A stretch of DNA of 16,229 nt from Ovoidimarina sp050299695 (GTDB lineage: Bacteria > Pseudomonadota > Alphaproteobacteria > Rhodobacterales > Rhodobacteraceae), in the NCBI GenBank assembly GCA_050299695.1, contig JBNKWI010000081.1, forward strand, positions 1 through 16,229. The letters run 5' to 3'. Below, one piece after another: positions 1-7,030 of the stretch (positions are counted from its first letter, which is position 1; each line of letters begins with the position of its first letter). The translations under genes were made by a program, and so were the position numbers. The notes beneath the pieces were generated by a model, which did no database searches, was not told where the DNA came from, and saw only the letters and a program-made list of their open reading frames with translations.

Positions 1-393
1 GTAGTACTCGGGGTCGCAGGTGGCGAATTCGCGAGACCAGTCGATGGAGAGCCCGAGGGGCTTCATCTGCGCGCGCATGTCGGCGATGTTGCCGTAGGTC
101 CAGTCCTTCGGATGGCCGCCGCGCTCCATCGCGGCATTCTCGGCCGGCATCCCGAAGGCGTCCCAGCCCATGGGGTGCAAGACGTTGAAGCCGCGCGCGA
201 TCTTGTAGCGCGCGATCACGTCGCCCATCGTGTAGTTCCGCACATGGCCCATGTGGATCCGGCCCGAGGGGTAGGGGAACATCTCGAGCACGTAGTATTT
301 CGGGCGCTCCCCCCGTTCGGCGCGGAAGGTCAGGGCCTTGTCCCAGGCGGCCTGCCATTTCGGTTCGAGGTCTTTGGGGCTGTAGCTGGTCAT
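1..393 (-). CDS. leuS: Leucyl-tRNA synthetase, N-terminal 131 residues (cut by window edge)
   Basis: Class I aminoacyl-tRNA synthetase that charges tRNA-Leu with leucine in the cytoplasm. Only the N-terminal 131 codons are inside the window; the reading frame runs open through position 1. The start ATG (complement of 391-393) gives MTSYSPKDLEPKWQAAW, a typical LeuRS opening. The ATP-binding HIGH motif appears as HMGH at residues 47-50 in the context FPYPSGRIHMGHVRNY, and the family segment HPMGWDAFGMPAENAA follows at about residues 73-88. The DUF3576 lipoprotein gene lies 84 bp upstream on the same strand, so the two may be cotranscribed. The identification is secure from these motifs; the editing domain, KMSKS loop and C-terminus lie outside the window. 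Confidence 0.97.
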   Translation of the reverse strand, partial: MTSYSPKDLEPKWQAAWDKALTFRAERGERPKYYVLEMFPYPSGRIHMGHVRNYTMGDVIARYKIARGFNVLHPMGWDAFGMPAENAAMERGGHPKDWTYGNIADMRAQMKPLGLSIDWSREFATCDPEYY

Positions 394-477
394 CGGGCGC
401 CGCTGTCGTGGGTCAGGTTCGCGACTTCTTAGGTCGCGGCGCTGCGGCGGTCCAGTCCCGGGCCGGAAAAACGAAGC

Positions 478-990
478 TCAGAGCCGTTCGTCGGCGATCC
501 GGAGCTGGCGGGCGCGGGTGAGGATGGCGTCCTCGATGGCGCGGACGGTCTCGGCGGGGGCCGGGCCGGAGCGGGTGGCGAGCGCCACGCGGAGCGAGCG
601 GGCGTCGAGCGCCGGGTCCTGGACGAAGACCGTGGCGCGGTAGGCCTGCCGCGAGCCGGGCGGCGTGCCGTAGCCGTAGACGATGATGCCGGAGAACGGA
701 TCGGCCGATTCGATGGGCATGAAATCGAGCACGTCGAGCGCGGCGTTCCAGATGTAGCGGTTGACGGCGACGGTGGTGTTCGGGTCGGCGCGGTTGGCGA
801 AGAGATCCCAGACGGTGCCGCGCTTGCGGTACTCGCCCTCGCCGCGGCCCTGCGACGAGGCGGTGGCCTCGGGCCGGTCGGCCGCGTCGCCGCCGCCCTT
901 GAACACGTCCGAGAATCGCCCGCCGCAGCCCGAAACGAGCGCAGAGAGAAGCGCAACCGCGACGTAGCCGCTCCAGCCTCGTACCCGCAT
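478..990 (-). CDS. DUF3576 family lipoprotein
   Basis: A 170-residue protein of unknown function that looks like an outer-membrane or periplasmic lipoprotein. The N-terminus has Arg residues, a hydrophobic stretch (about residues 9-20) and a lipobox LVSGC, with the acylated Cys near residue 22. A Gly/Ser/Asp-rich linker follows, then a compact domain with WDLFANRADPNTTVAVNRYIWNAALDVLDF, the part by which I recognise DUF3576. The end of the protein resembles many secreted alphaproteobacterial proteins of this family (EDAILTRARQLRIADERL). It lies directly upstream of leuS on the same strand, a neighbourhood I associate with Rhodobacterales. It has no catalytic motif that I can see. The family assignment is from memory of its conserved core; the lipoprotein call is directly visible. 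Confidence 0.88.
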   Translation of the reverse strand: MRVRGWSGYVAVALLSALVSGCGGRFSDVFKGGGDAADRPEATASSQGRGEGEYRKRGTVWDLFANRADPNTTVAVNRYIWNAALDVLDFMPIESADPFSGIIVYGYGTPPGSRQAYRATVFVQDPALDARSLRVALATRSGPAPAETVRAIEDAILTRARQLRIADERL

Positions 991-1234
991 TCATCCCCCG
1001 TTCCGTGGTGTCCGCAGCCTTGGTATCCGAGCTCTCCGGGCCCCACAAGATCTTTCCCCGGCCGTGGTTTTACAGGGGCTTCGCGCGAGTGTGGCGCGCT
1101 TGCACCATCGGACCGGGTTTTCGCGGGCCGGATCGGGCCGTTCTTGCATTCGAGGAGGGTTGGAGCGAGAGAAACGCATGCTCTAGCTGGGAAACCCAGT
1201 TGAGACGCACCTTTGAACACGAGGGAAAAACGAA

Positions 1235-2161
1235 ATGAAAAAGGTACTTCTTGCCTCGACCGCTCTCGCGCTGACCGCCGGCATGGCGGCCGCGGAAGTC
1301 TCGCTGTCGGGCTATGCCGAACTCGGCATCTTCCAGGTTGACGATGGCACCGGCTCGTCGGGCGACAACATCGAATTCCACACGGACATCGACGTCACCT
1401 TCACCCTGTCGGGCGAAACCGACAGCGGCCTGCAGTTCGGCGCCTCGATCGACCTCGACGAGTCGGATGGCAACACCGCGACCGGCGCGTCGCCGGCGTT
1501 CTCGGCCAACACCCAGGGCGGTGAGTCGATCTTCGTCAAGGGCGACTTCGGCACCATCACCATGGGCGACACCGACGGTGCGTTCGACTGGGCGATGACC
1601 GAAGTGTTCTGGGGCACCTCGATTGCCGACGATCACTCGACCCATGCCGGCGCCAGCGGCAACGCCGGCCTCGACGGCACCTATGACGGCCAGATCGCCC
1701 GCTACGACTACTCGTTCGGCAACTTCGCCTTCGCTCTGTCGGCCGAACTCGACGACACGGGCACCGGCGACACCGTTCTCGGTGCTGGTGTCAAGTACAG
1801 CATGGACATGGGCGGCACCTCGCTCGGCTTCGGCGTCGGCTACCAGGACGACGGCGTTTCGGACGTCGCCGGTATCTCGGTCGATGCGGCGTTCGCTGGT
1901 GGCATCGGTGCCCGCGTGAACTTCTCCACGCAGGACAACGGCACCACGAGCACCGATCACATGGCGCTCGGCCTGTCCTACACCTCGGGCCCGCTGCTGG
2001 TTGAAGCCAACTACGGCGAATTCGACAACGGCACCACGAGCACCGACGGCTTCGGCGCTGCTGTGAACTACGACCTCGGCGGCGGCGCTGTCGTGATGGT
2101 CGGCTACGGCACCGACGACAACGCCGACCGTTTCTCGGCCGGTCTGGGCCTGTCGTTCTAA
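1235..2161 (+). CDS. Outer-membrane general porin
   Basis: A 308-residue trimeric-type porin that would form a diffusion channel for small hydrophilic solutes in the outer membrane. A signal peptide covers residues 1-20 (MKKVLLASTALALTAGMAAA), with cleavage before EVSLSGYAELGI, the first beta strand. The body is a 16-strand-type pattern of alternating residues with acidic Gly/Asn-rich loops, and the protein ends in a C-terminal Phe (SAGLGLSF), the usual outer-membrane assembly signal. A GAGG ribosome site lies about 10 nt upstream of the ATG. The upstream gap of 244 bp is divergent from the lipoprotein gene; a small hairpin (1185-1201, CTGGG-AAA-CCCAG core) lies in the probable 5' leader, and I see no strong sigma-70 promoter. 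Codon use is strongly biased, as expected for an abundant protein. Two loops repeat the peptide DNGTTSTD. Confidence 0.95.
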   Translation: MKKVLLASTALALTAGMAAAEVSLSGYAELGIFQVDDGTGSSGDNIEFHTDIDVTFTLSGETDSGLQFGASIDLDESDGNTATGASPAFSANTQGGESIFVKGDFGTITMGDTDGAFDWAMTEVFWGTSIADDHSTHAGASGNAGLDGTYDGQIARYDYSFGNFAFALSAELDDTGTGDTVLGAGVKYSMDMGGTSLGFGVGYQDDGVSDVAGISVDAAFAGGIGARVNFSTQDNGTTSTDHMALGLSYTSGPLLVEANYGEFDNGTTSTDGFGAAVNYDLGGGAVVMVGYGTDDNADRFSAGLGLSF

Positions 2162-2183
2162 GCGACGCTCACAGGACTTCGGG

Positions 2184-2209
2184 AAGAGCGGGCTTCGGCC
2201 CGCTCTTTT
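2184..2209 (+). terminator. Rho-independent terminator of the porin gene
   Basis: A perfect 10-bp stem (AAGAGCGGGC at 2184-2193 with GCCCGCTCTT at 2198-2207) closes on a UUCG tetraloop, and the T-run TTTT spans 2206-2209. It starts 22 nt after the porin stop codon. The very stable loop and immediate T tract make this a textbook intrinsic terminator, so the porin is probably a single-gene transcript. Confidence 0.95.
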
Positions 2210-2281
2210 CGTTTGGGGTGCTGGACACGGCCGGCCGTGAAAAATAGGATTCCGGGACTTCTCACGATCCGGGAAACACCC

Positions 2282-4444
2282 ATGGCGACGACCGAAGGCG
2301 TGAACGTCAAGGCGCTCTATTCCAGGGCCATGGCACTGATGGGGGAGGGCGCGGACGAAAAGGCGCTCGGGCTCCTGGCGCAGATCGCGGCGCAGAGGCC
2401 GAACATCCCGGAAGTTCAGTTCCAGATCGCGCGCATCTTCCTGCGCAACGACGATCTGGAAAAGGCCCTGAACCATGTCTGCGCGGCATCGGCGCTCCGC
2501 CCGGGCGTGCCGGATATCTGGAAGGTCTATGCCGATGTCGTGCGCACGCTCTCGGACAAGGGCCAGCAAAGGATCTTTCTCGACGCGCTTCGCGCTGCGC
2601 CTCTGGACCGGCGGGTGGTGGAGCAACTGGCGGCTTCGGTGGAGTTCGTCACCACGGCGGTGACACCGCTCGGCTCCGCTTCGCCCGAGGCGGTGCGGGA
2701 AGTCGTCGCGGCGCTGAACCGGGGCGAGGTCGTGGAGGCGGAGACCCGCGCCGATGCGGAGTTGCGCCGCGCCCCGGACAGCGCCGGGCTCCACACGTTG
2801 CGTGGGATCGCGCTTCTCGAGCAGGGCCGGCCGGATGCGGCCGAGGCCGCGGCGGCGGAAGCGCTTCGGCTCGACGCGACGCTTCCCGACGCGCAGGCGA
2901 CCCGGGTCCGCGCGCTGGTGGCCATGCGGCGCAAGGAGGCGCTCGCCATCTGCAACCAGGCGCTCCGGATGCAGCCGGGCTCGCCCTCGCTGCTCCGGGC
3001 GCGGTCGGAATGCCTCACGGCACTCGGTCGGCCGAAGCAGGCGCTGGAGGATCTCGTCCGGGTCGTCGCGAACGAGCCGGACCGCGCGGAGAACCACGCG
3101 CTGCTTGCACGGTTCTACTTCGACGACAGGAAGTATCCAGAGGCCGAGCGGGTCTGCCGGACCGCCATGGCGCAGGGCCACGACGTCTACGGGCTTTATG
3201 TCGTGCGGGCGATGTCGCTCGCCGAGCTGGGTGAGGACAGCGAGGCGCTGGCCTGCCTCGAGGCCGCCAACGAACGCTATCCGGGCCATGCCAACGTGCT
3301 CGTGCGGATTGCCGACCTGAAGCAGACGCTGGGCGATTTCGAGGAGTCGGAAACCCGTTTCCGGGAAGCGATCGCGGCGAACCCGCGCCGCGGCGAGACC
3401 TATCGGGTCTTCCTGCTTTCCCAGAAGCTCGCCCCCGGGGATCCGCTCATCGAGGAGATGAAGGCGCATTTCGCGGACACGACGATCAACGGCAAGAGCC
3501 GGTCCAATTTCGGGTTCGCGCTCGCCAAGACCATGGAGGACCACAAGCGCCATGACGAGGTTTTCCGCTACCTCGACCCCGCCAATGCGCTGATGCGCGA
3601 GGCCTTTCCCTACGATGTCGGCGAGCGCGTCACCCATACGGACAAGCTGATCGCGTCGTACCGGACGGTCGACTGGGCGAATGTCCGCCTGAGCGGCAAG
3701 AGCGCGTTCGCGCCGATCTTCGTCACCGGCATGCCGCGCTCGGGGACGACGCTGGTGGAGCAGATCATCTCGAGCCATTCGACGGTTTCGGGGGCGGGTG
3801 AAGTCGGTGTCGCGCCGGGCTCGGCGCAGCAGATCCTGGGCCATGAAGGCGGGCCGTATCGCGACATGTCGGCCATCCCGCAGCGTGTCCTCGACGATTT
3901 CGGTAGCGCTTACCGGACGCATATCCGCGGGCTCCTGCCCGACGCGGAGCGGGTGACCGACAAGTCGATCCAGAGCTTTGCCTATATCGGGTTCCTGAAG
4001 CTCGCGATGCCGCAGGCCCGCTTCGTCGTGGTGCGGCGCGATCCGCGCGACAACCTCCTGTCGATCTACAAGAACGTCTTCCCCGAGGGCACGCACGGCT
4101 ATGCCTACAACGTGGAGGATCTCGCCGAGTACTACCGGCAGTTCGTCCGGACCGTGGATTATTGGCGCGAGGTGGCGCCGGACTGGTTCTACGAGGTGCA
4201 GTACGAGGATCTGGTGGCGAACCCGGCCGAGGAAGTGCCGAAGCTGATCGCGGCCTGCGGGCTCGACTGGGAGGATGCCTGCCTCGAGTTCCACAAGAAC
4301 GACCGGCGGGTGAAGACGCTCAGCGTCTACCAGGTGCGGCAGCCGATGTACAAAAGCTCGACCCGGGCCTGGGAGCGTTATGGCAAGGACATCCGGCCGC
4401 TTCTCGACGCGCTCGGGCCGGAATATTCCGATGCCGCTGAGTGA
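2282..4444 (+). CDS. TPR-repeat sulfotransferase family protein
   Basis: A 720-residue soluble protein with two parts. Residues ~10-380 are helical tetratricopeptide-like repeats, for example ALHTLRGIALLEQGRPDAAEA-type units near 165-195, 235-265, 268-300 and 305-330, likely a protein-binding scaffold. Residues ~476-690 form a PAPS-dependent sulfotransferase domain: the 5'-phosphosulfate loop GMPRSGTTLVEQ at 483-494, SGAGE at 503-507 and the 3'-phosphate-binding segment RRDPRDNLLSIYK at 585-597. By family knowledge it would transfer sulfate from PAPS to a protein or sugar acceptor; the acceptor cannot be read from the sequence. There is no signal peptide or membrane span. I chose the ATG at 2282; an upstream TTG at 2213 would start inside the porin terminator. 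The 3' end overlaps the yggS start by 14 nt. Confidence 0.92.
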   Translation: MATTEGVNVKALYSRAMALMGEGADEKALGLLAQIAAQRPNIPEVQFQIARIFLRNDDLEKALNHVCAASALRPGVPDIWKVYADVVRTLSDKGQQRIFLDALRAAPLDRRVVEQLAASVEFVTTAVTPLGSASPEAVREVVAALNRGEVVEAETRADAELRRAPDSAGLHTLRGIALLEQGRPDAAEAAAAEALRLDATLPDAQATRVRALVAMRRKEALAICNQALRMQPGSPSLLRARSECLTALGRPKQALEDLVRVVANEPDRAENHALLARFYFDDRKYPEAERVCRTAMAQGHDVYGLYVVRAMSLAELGEDSEALACLEAANERYPGHANVLVRIADLKQTLGDFEESETRFREAIAANPRRGETYRVFLLSQKLAPGDPLIEEMKAHFADTTINGKSRSNFGFALAKTMEDHKRHDEVFRYLDPANALMREAFPYDVGERVTHTDKLIASYRTVDWANVRLSGKSAFAPIFVTGMPRSGTTLVEQIISSHSTVSGAGEVGVAPGSAQQILGHEGGPYRDMSAIPQRVLDDFGSAYRTHIRGLLPDAERVTDKSIQSFAYIGFLKLAMPQARFVVVRRDPRDNLLSIYKNVFPEGTHGYAYNVEDLAEYYRQFVRTVDYWREVAPDWFYEVQYEDLVANPAEEVPKLIAACGLDWEDACLEFHKNDRRVKTLSVYQVRQPMYKSSTRAWERYGKDIRPLLDALGPEYSDAAE

Positions 4445-5084
4445 GGTTCTTGCGCGGGTGCGCAAGGCGGAGGCCGCGGCCGGGCGACCCGAGGGCTCGG
4501 TCGCGCTGATCGCGGTGTCGAAAGTACAGCCGCTCGCGCGCGTGGAGGCGGTGCTGGAGGAGGGGCAACGGCTCTTCGGCGAGAACCGGGTGCAGGAGGC
4601 CGAAGGCAAGTGGCCGGGTTTCAAGGACCGCTATGACGGCGTGTCGGTGCATCTGATCGGACCCCTGCAGAGCAACAAGACCCGGGCGGCGATGGCGCTC
4701 TTCGACGCGATCCACTCGGTCGACCGGCCGAAGCTCGCCCGCGGCATCGCCCGGATCGCCGACGAGACCGGCGCCTGTCCGGAGCTCTTCGTGCAGGTGA
4801 ATACCGGCGAGGAGCCACAGAAGGCGGGGGTTCTGCCGGGCGAGACCGATGCGCTTGTGGAGGAGTGCCGGGCGCTGTCCCTGCCGGTCGTCGGGCTGAT
4901 GTGCATCCCGCCGGTGGAGGAGGAGGCCGCGCTGCATTTCGCGCTTCTGGCAAAGCTCGCGGAGCGGAACGGGTTGTCGGGGCTCTCCATGGGTATGAGC
5001 GACGATTTCGAGAAGGCGGTGGCCTTCGGCGCGACCCATGTGCGGGTGGGCTCGGCGATCTTCGGGGAGCGAGTGCCGGCGTGA
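4431..5084 (+). CDS. yggS: YggS/PROSC-type pyridoxal-phosphate homeostasis protein
   Basis: A 217-residue single-domain PLP-binding protein with the alanine-racemase-like N-terminal barrel fold, with no known enzymatic activity; the family buffers free PLP and affects amino-acid metabolism. Visible family marks, in order: the PLP lysine K31 in SVALIAVSKVQP, FGENRVQE at 49-56, HLIGPLQSNK at 74-83, VNTGEEPQKAG at 123-133 and the phosphate-binding end LSMGMSDDFEKAVAFG followed by HVRVGSAIFG. The length is normal. The start at 4431 gives MPLSEVLARVRKAEAAAGRP, the usual first helix; an in-frame start at 4380 would push it further into the sulfotransferase gene. Because its first codons lie inside the sulfotransferase gene, translation is probably coupled. 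Confidence 0.95.
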   Translation: MPLSEVLARVRKAEAAAGRPEGSVALIAVSKVQPLARVEAVLEEGQRLFGENRVQEAEGKWPGFKDRYDGVSVHLIGPLQSNKTRAAMALFDAIHSVDRPKLARGIARIADETGACPELFVQVNTGEEPQKAGVLPGETDALVEECRALSLPVVGLMCIPPVEEEAALHFALLAKLAERNGLSGLSMGMSDDFEKAVAFGATHVRVGSAIFGERVPA

Positions 5085-5149
5085 GGCGTAGCCTCCGCTT
5101 GTGAACCTTCGCTCAAGCTATGCCCCGCCTGAACGGCGCCGAAGGCTGC

Positions 5150-5312
5150 CCGGGCGAGCGCCTGCCCGTGTCACGCCGGAGGCGTGCCTCCGGCACGACC
5201 GGGCTGGCGCTTTGGTGACGTTTGCGCGGACATTCGAGGTCGGATGATGATGGCGCCATAAAGTGAGTGGAAAGCCGTTGCCGCGCCATCCCACGGGCAG
5301 GCGCCCGCCCGG
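5150..5312. repeat. Palindromic interspersed repeat, copy 1
   Basis: A 163-bp element bounded by inverted arms: 5150-5170 (CCGGGCGAGCGCCTGCCCGT...) and 5292-5312, complementary at 20 of 21 positions. Just inside the left arm is a perfect 9-bp hairpin, GCCGGAGGC-GT-GCCTCCGGC at 5175-5194. Bases 5150-5211 are identical to 8285-8346 of copy 2, and the rest aligns with scattered substitutions and one single-base length difference. Weaker similarity continues about 28 nt to the left (from ~5122). It fills the gap between the converging yggS and trkH genes and contains no credible ORF. It could be a MITE-like or REP/BIME-like element, or a shared terminator or RNA fold; I cannot name it. Confidence 0.9.
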
Positions 5313-5342
5313 CTTGCGCAAGGACGGCGTCGCAGACCCCTC

Positions 5343-6791
5343 CTAGCTCGTCCGCCAGAAATGCACCGTGAGGATCGCGTAGACGACCATCAGTTCGAGC
5401 CGCCCGATCAGCATCGCCGCCGAGAGCACCCATTTCGCAGGATCGTTCAGCGAGGCGAAATTGCCGGCGGGGCCGATCACCTCGCCGAGGCCCGGGCCGA
5501 TATTGGCGATCGCCGTGGCGGCGCCGGAGACGGCGGTCACGAGGTCCAGCCCGGTGCCCATGAGGAGGACCGAGACCACGCCGAGCGTCACGATGAAGAG
5601 GACGAAGAAGGCCATCACCGAGTTCAGCACGTCCTCGGGCACCGGGCGGCCCTCGAAGCGCGGGGTGAAGAGGCCGTGGGGCGAGTGGATCCGGCGGATC
5701 TGCGCCCAGACCGAGGAGAACAGGATCTGGTAGCGGAAGATCTTGGCCGAGCAGCAGGTCGACCCGGCGCAGCCGCCGACGAGGCCGATGAAGAAGAACA
5801 GGACCAGGGGCGGCGCGCCCCAGAGCTGGTAGTCGACGCTGGCATAGCCGGTGCCGGTGGCGATGGAGGTGATGTTGAACATCGCCTCGCGGAAGCCGTG
5901 TTCCCAGTGGTCGCCGTTCACGAAGACCCGGTAGAGCGTGATCGCGAGCGTGGTCATCGCGATCATGCCGAGGAAGGCGCGGGTCTGGGAATCGCGGAAC
6001 AGCGCGCCGCTCCCGGCGACGAGCTGGACGTAGCGGACGAAGGGCAGGCTCGCGAGCACCATGAACAGGGTCGCGACATATTCCGGCGCGCCCTGGTAGG
6101 TGCCCATCGAGGCGTCGTAGGTCGAGAAGCCGCCGGTGGAGATGGTGGTGAGTGCGTGGTTGACCGCGTCGAAGGCCCCCATGCCGGTGGCGAGATAGGC
6201 CAGCGCGCAGGCCAGCGTCAGCCCGCAGTAGATCGCCGAGATCCGGCCGGCGATCTCGGCCGCGCGGGGCAGGATCTTGCCCATCGTGTCGAAGGCTTCG
6301 GACTTGAAGATCTGCATCCCGCCGATCCGGAGCTCGGGCAGGAACACCATGGCGACGACGATGATGCCGATGCCGCCGAACCACTGCATCATCGAGCGCC
6401 ACAGGAGCAGGCCCTCGGGGAAGGCGTCGAGCCCGGTGAAGGCGGTGGAGCCGGTGGTGGTGAGGCCCGACATCGCCTCGAAGAAGGCGTCGACGGCGCG
6501 GGCATCGGTATGGCCGAAGACGAAGGGCAGCGCGCCGAACAGCGGCAGCGCGAGCCAGACGCCGGTGGTGAGGAGAAAGGTCTGCTGGATCGAGAGCCCT
6601 TGGGTCACCCCGTTCGCGCAGGCGAGCGCCATGACGGTGCCGGTGGTGGCGGTCAGGAGCGCGGCTTCGAGGAAGGCGGTCCAGTGGCCGTTCCGCGCGG
6701 CCAGGTCGTAGCCCATGGGGATCAGCATCGTCGCCCCGAAGGCGGCGAGGAGGAGGCCGGTGACGTAGCCGAGGGGGCGGAGGTCGATCAT
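5343..6791 (-). CDS. trkH: TrkH-family potassium uptake channel subunit
   Basis: A 482-residue inner-membrane protein, the pore subunit of a Trk/Ktr-type K+ uptake system. It shows the expected fourfold arrangement of membrane-loop-membrane units, each with a selectivity-filter loop: TTTGST at 111-116, TISTGGFS at 216-223, SIATGTGYAS at 309-318 and AIANIGPGLG at 427-436. The segment GGCAGSTCCSAKIFRYQIL at 339-357 corresponds to the intramembrane gating loop region; it reads STCCSAK where E. coli TrkH has STGGG. The GRLELM motif in the last helix (463-468) is also typical. The ATG at 6791 gives MIDLRPLGYVTG, and no better start is seen. The partner nucleotide-binding subunit TrkA is not in the window. 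The gene follows the acetyltransferase gene on the same strand after a 239-bp hairpin-rich spacer, so an own promoter is likely but not identified. Confidence 0.95.
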   Translation of the reverse strand: MIDLRPLGYVTGLLLAAFGATMLIPMGYDLAARNGHWTAFLEAALLTATTGTVMALACANGVTQGLSIQQTFLLTTGVWLALPLFGALPFVFGHTDARAVDAFFEAMSGLTTTGSTAFTGLDAFPEGLLLWRSMMQWFGGIGIIVVAMVFLPELRIGGMQIFKSEAFDTMGKILPRAAEIAGRISAIYCGLTLACALAYLATGMGAFDAVNHALTTISTGGFSTYDASMGTYQGAPEYVATLFMVLASLPFVRYVQLVAGSGALFRDSQTRAFLGMIAMTTLAITLYRVFVNGDHWEHGFREAMFNITSIATGTGYASVDYQLWGAPPLVLFFFIGLVGGCAGSTCCSAKIFRYQILFSSVWAQIRRIHSPHGLFTPRFEGRPVPEDVLNSVMAFFVLFIVTLGVVSVLLMGTGLDLVTAVSGAATAIANIGPGLGEVIGPAGNFASLNDPAKWVLSAAMLIGRLELMVVYAILTVHFWRTS

Positions 6792-6885
6792 GCGCGCCGA
6801 GCGTTGGCGTGCGGGGGCGGGGCTGTCAAGCGGGACGGCTCCACCTTCGGGCAGCCTCCCCTCGACATCCCGCCCTCCCCCTCGG

Positions 6886-6907
6886 TCCCCCTCCCAAGGG
6901 AGGGGGA
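6886..6907. repeat. C/G-rich inverted repeat in the trkH upstream spacer
   Basis: A 10-bp inverted repeat: TCCCCCTCCC at 6886-6895 against GGGAGGGGGA at 6898-6907, separated by AA. It sits about 95 bp upstream of the trkH start in a strand-asymmetric tract with CCTCCCC-type runs on the left and GAGGGG-type runs on the right (about 6855-6970). The whole 6792-7030 spacer is low in complexity and holds no supported gene. It may be an intergenic repeat family or affect trkH expression; the sequence alone does not decide. Confidence 0.6.
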
Positions 6908-6983
6908 GGCGGTACCGTCACCGCCGGCGCCTCCCCACTCACGCCGGGAGAGGGGATGGGGGAGAGGGGTGAGCGGCGACATG

Positions 6984-7006
6984 GAAATCCTCCGGTGGAG
7001 GATTTC
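6984..7006 (-). repeat. Perfect 10-bp-stem palindrome after the acetyltransferase gene
   Basis: GAAATCCTCC at 6984-6993 pairs perfectly with GGAGGATTTC at 6997-7006 around a 3-nt loop. It begins 24 nt past the acetyltransferase stop codon on the minus strand. Position and stem fit a transcription terminator or 3'-end-protecting hairpin, but there is no following T tract, only the TTTC of the stem. It may be a dispersed intergenic palindrome. Terminator function is inferred. Confidence 0.55.
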
Positions 7007-7030
7007 GGCCGCGAACGCGCGGCGCGCCGG

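Noticed and set aside
1160..1187. TTGGAG-N16-TCTAGC as a porin promoter
   Set aside because: The -10 matches only three of six bases and the spacing is suboptimal; too weak to list as a feature.
2213..2281. TTG start adding 23 codons to the sulfotransferase
   Set aside because: It lies immediately after the terminator stem of the porin gene and lacks a ribosome site; ATG 2282 gives a normal N-terminus.
1070..4624. An 1184-codon open frame on the minus strand, antisense to the porin and sulfotransferase genes
   Set aside because: It is a by-product of GC-rich codon bias opposite real genes: His/Arg/Val/Asp-rich composition without domains, crossing the porin terminator and gene boundaries.
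5150..5230. Peptide PEARLRRDTGRRSPG readable on the minus strand in both repeat copies
   Set aside because: The shared peptide comes simply from the identical DNA of the repeats; downstream frames differ and there is no ribosome site.
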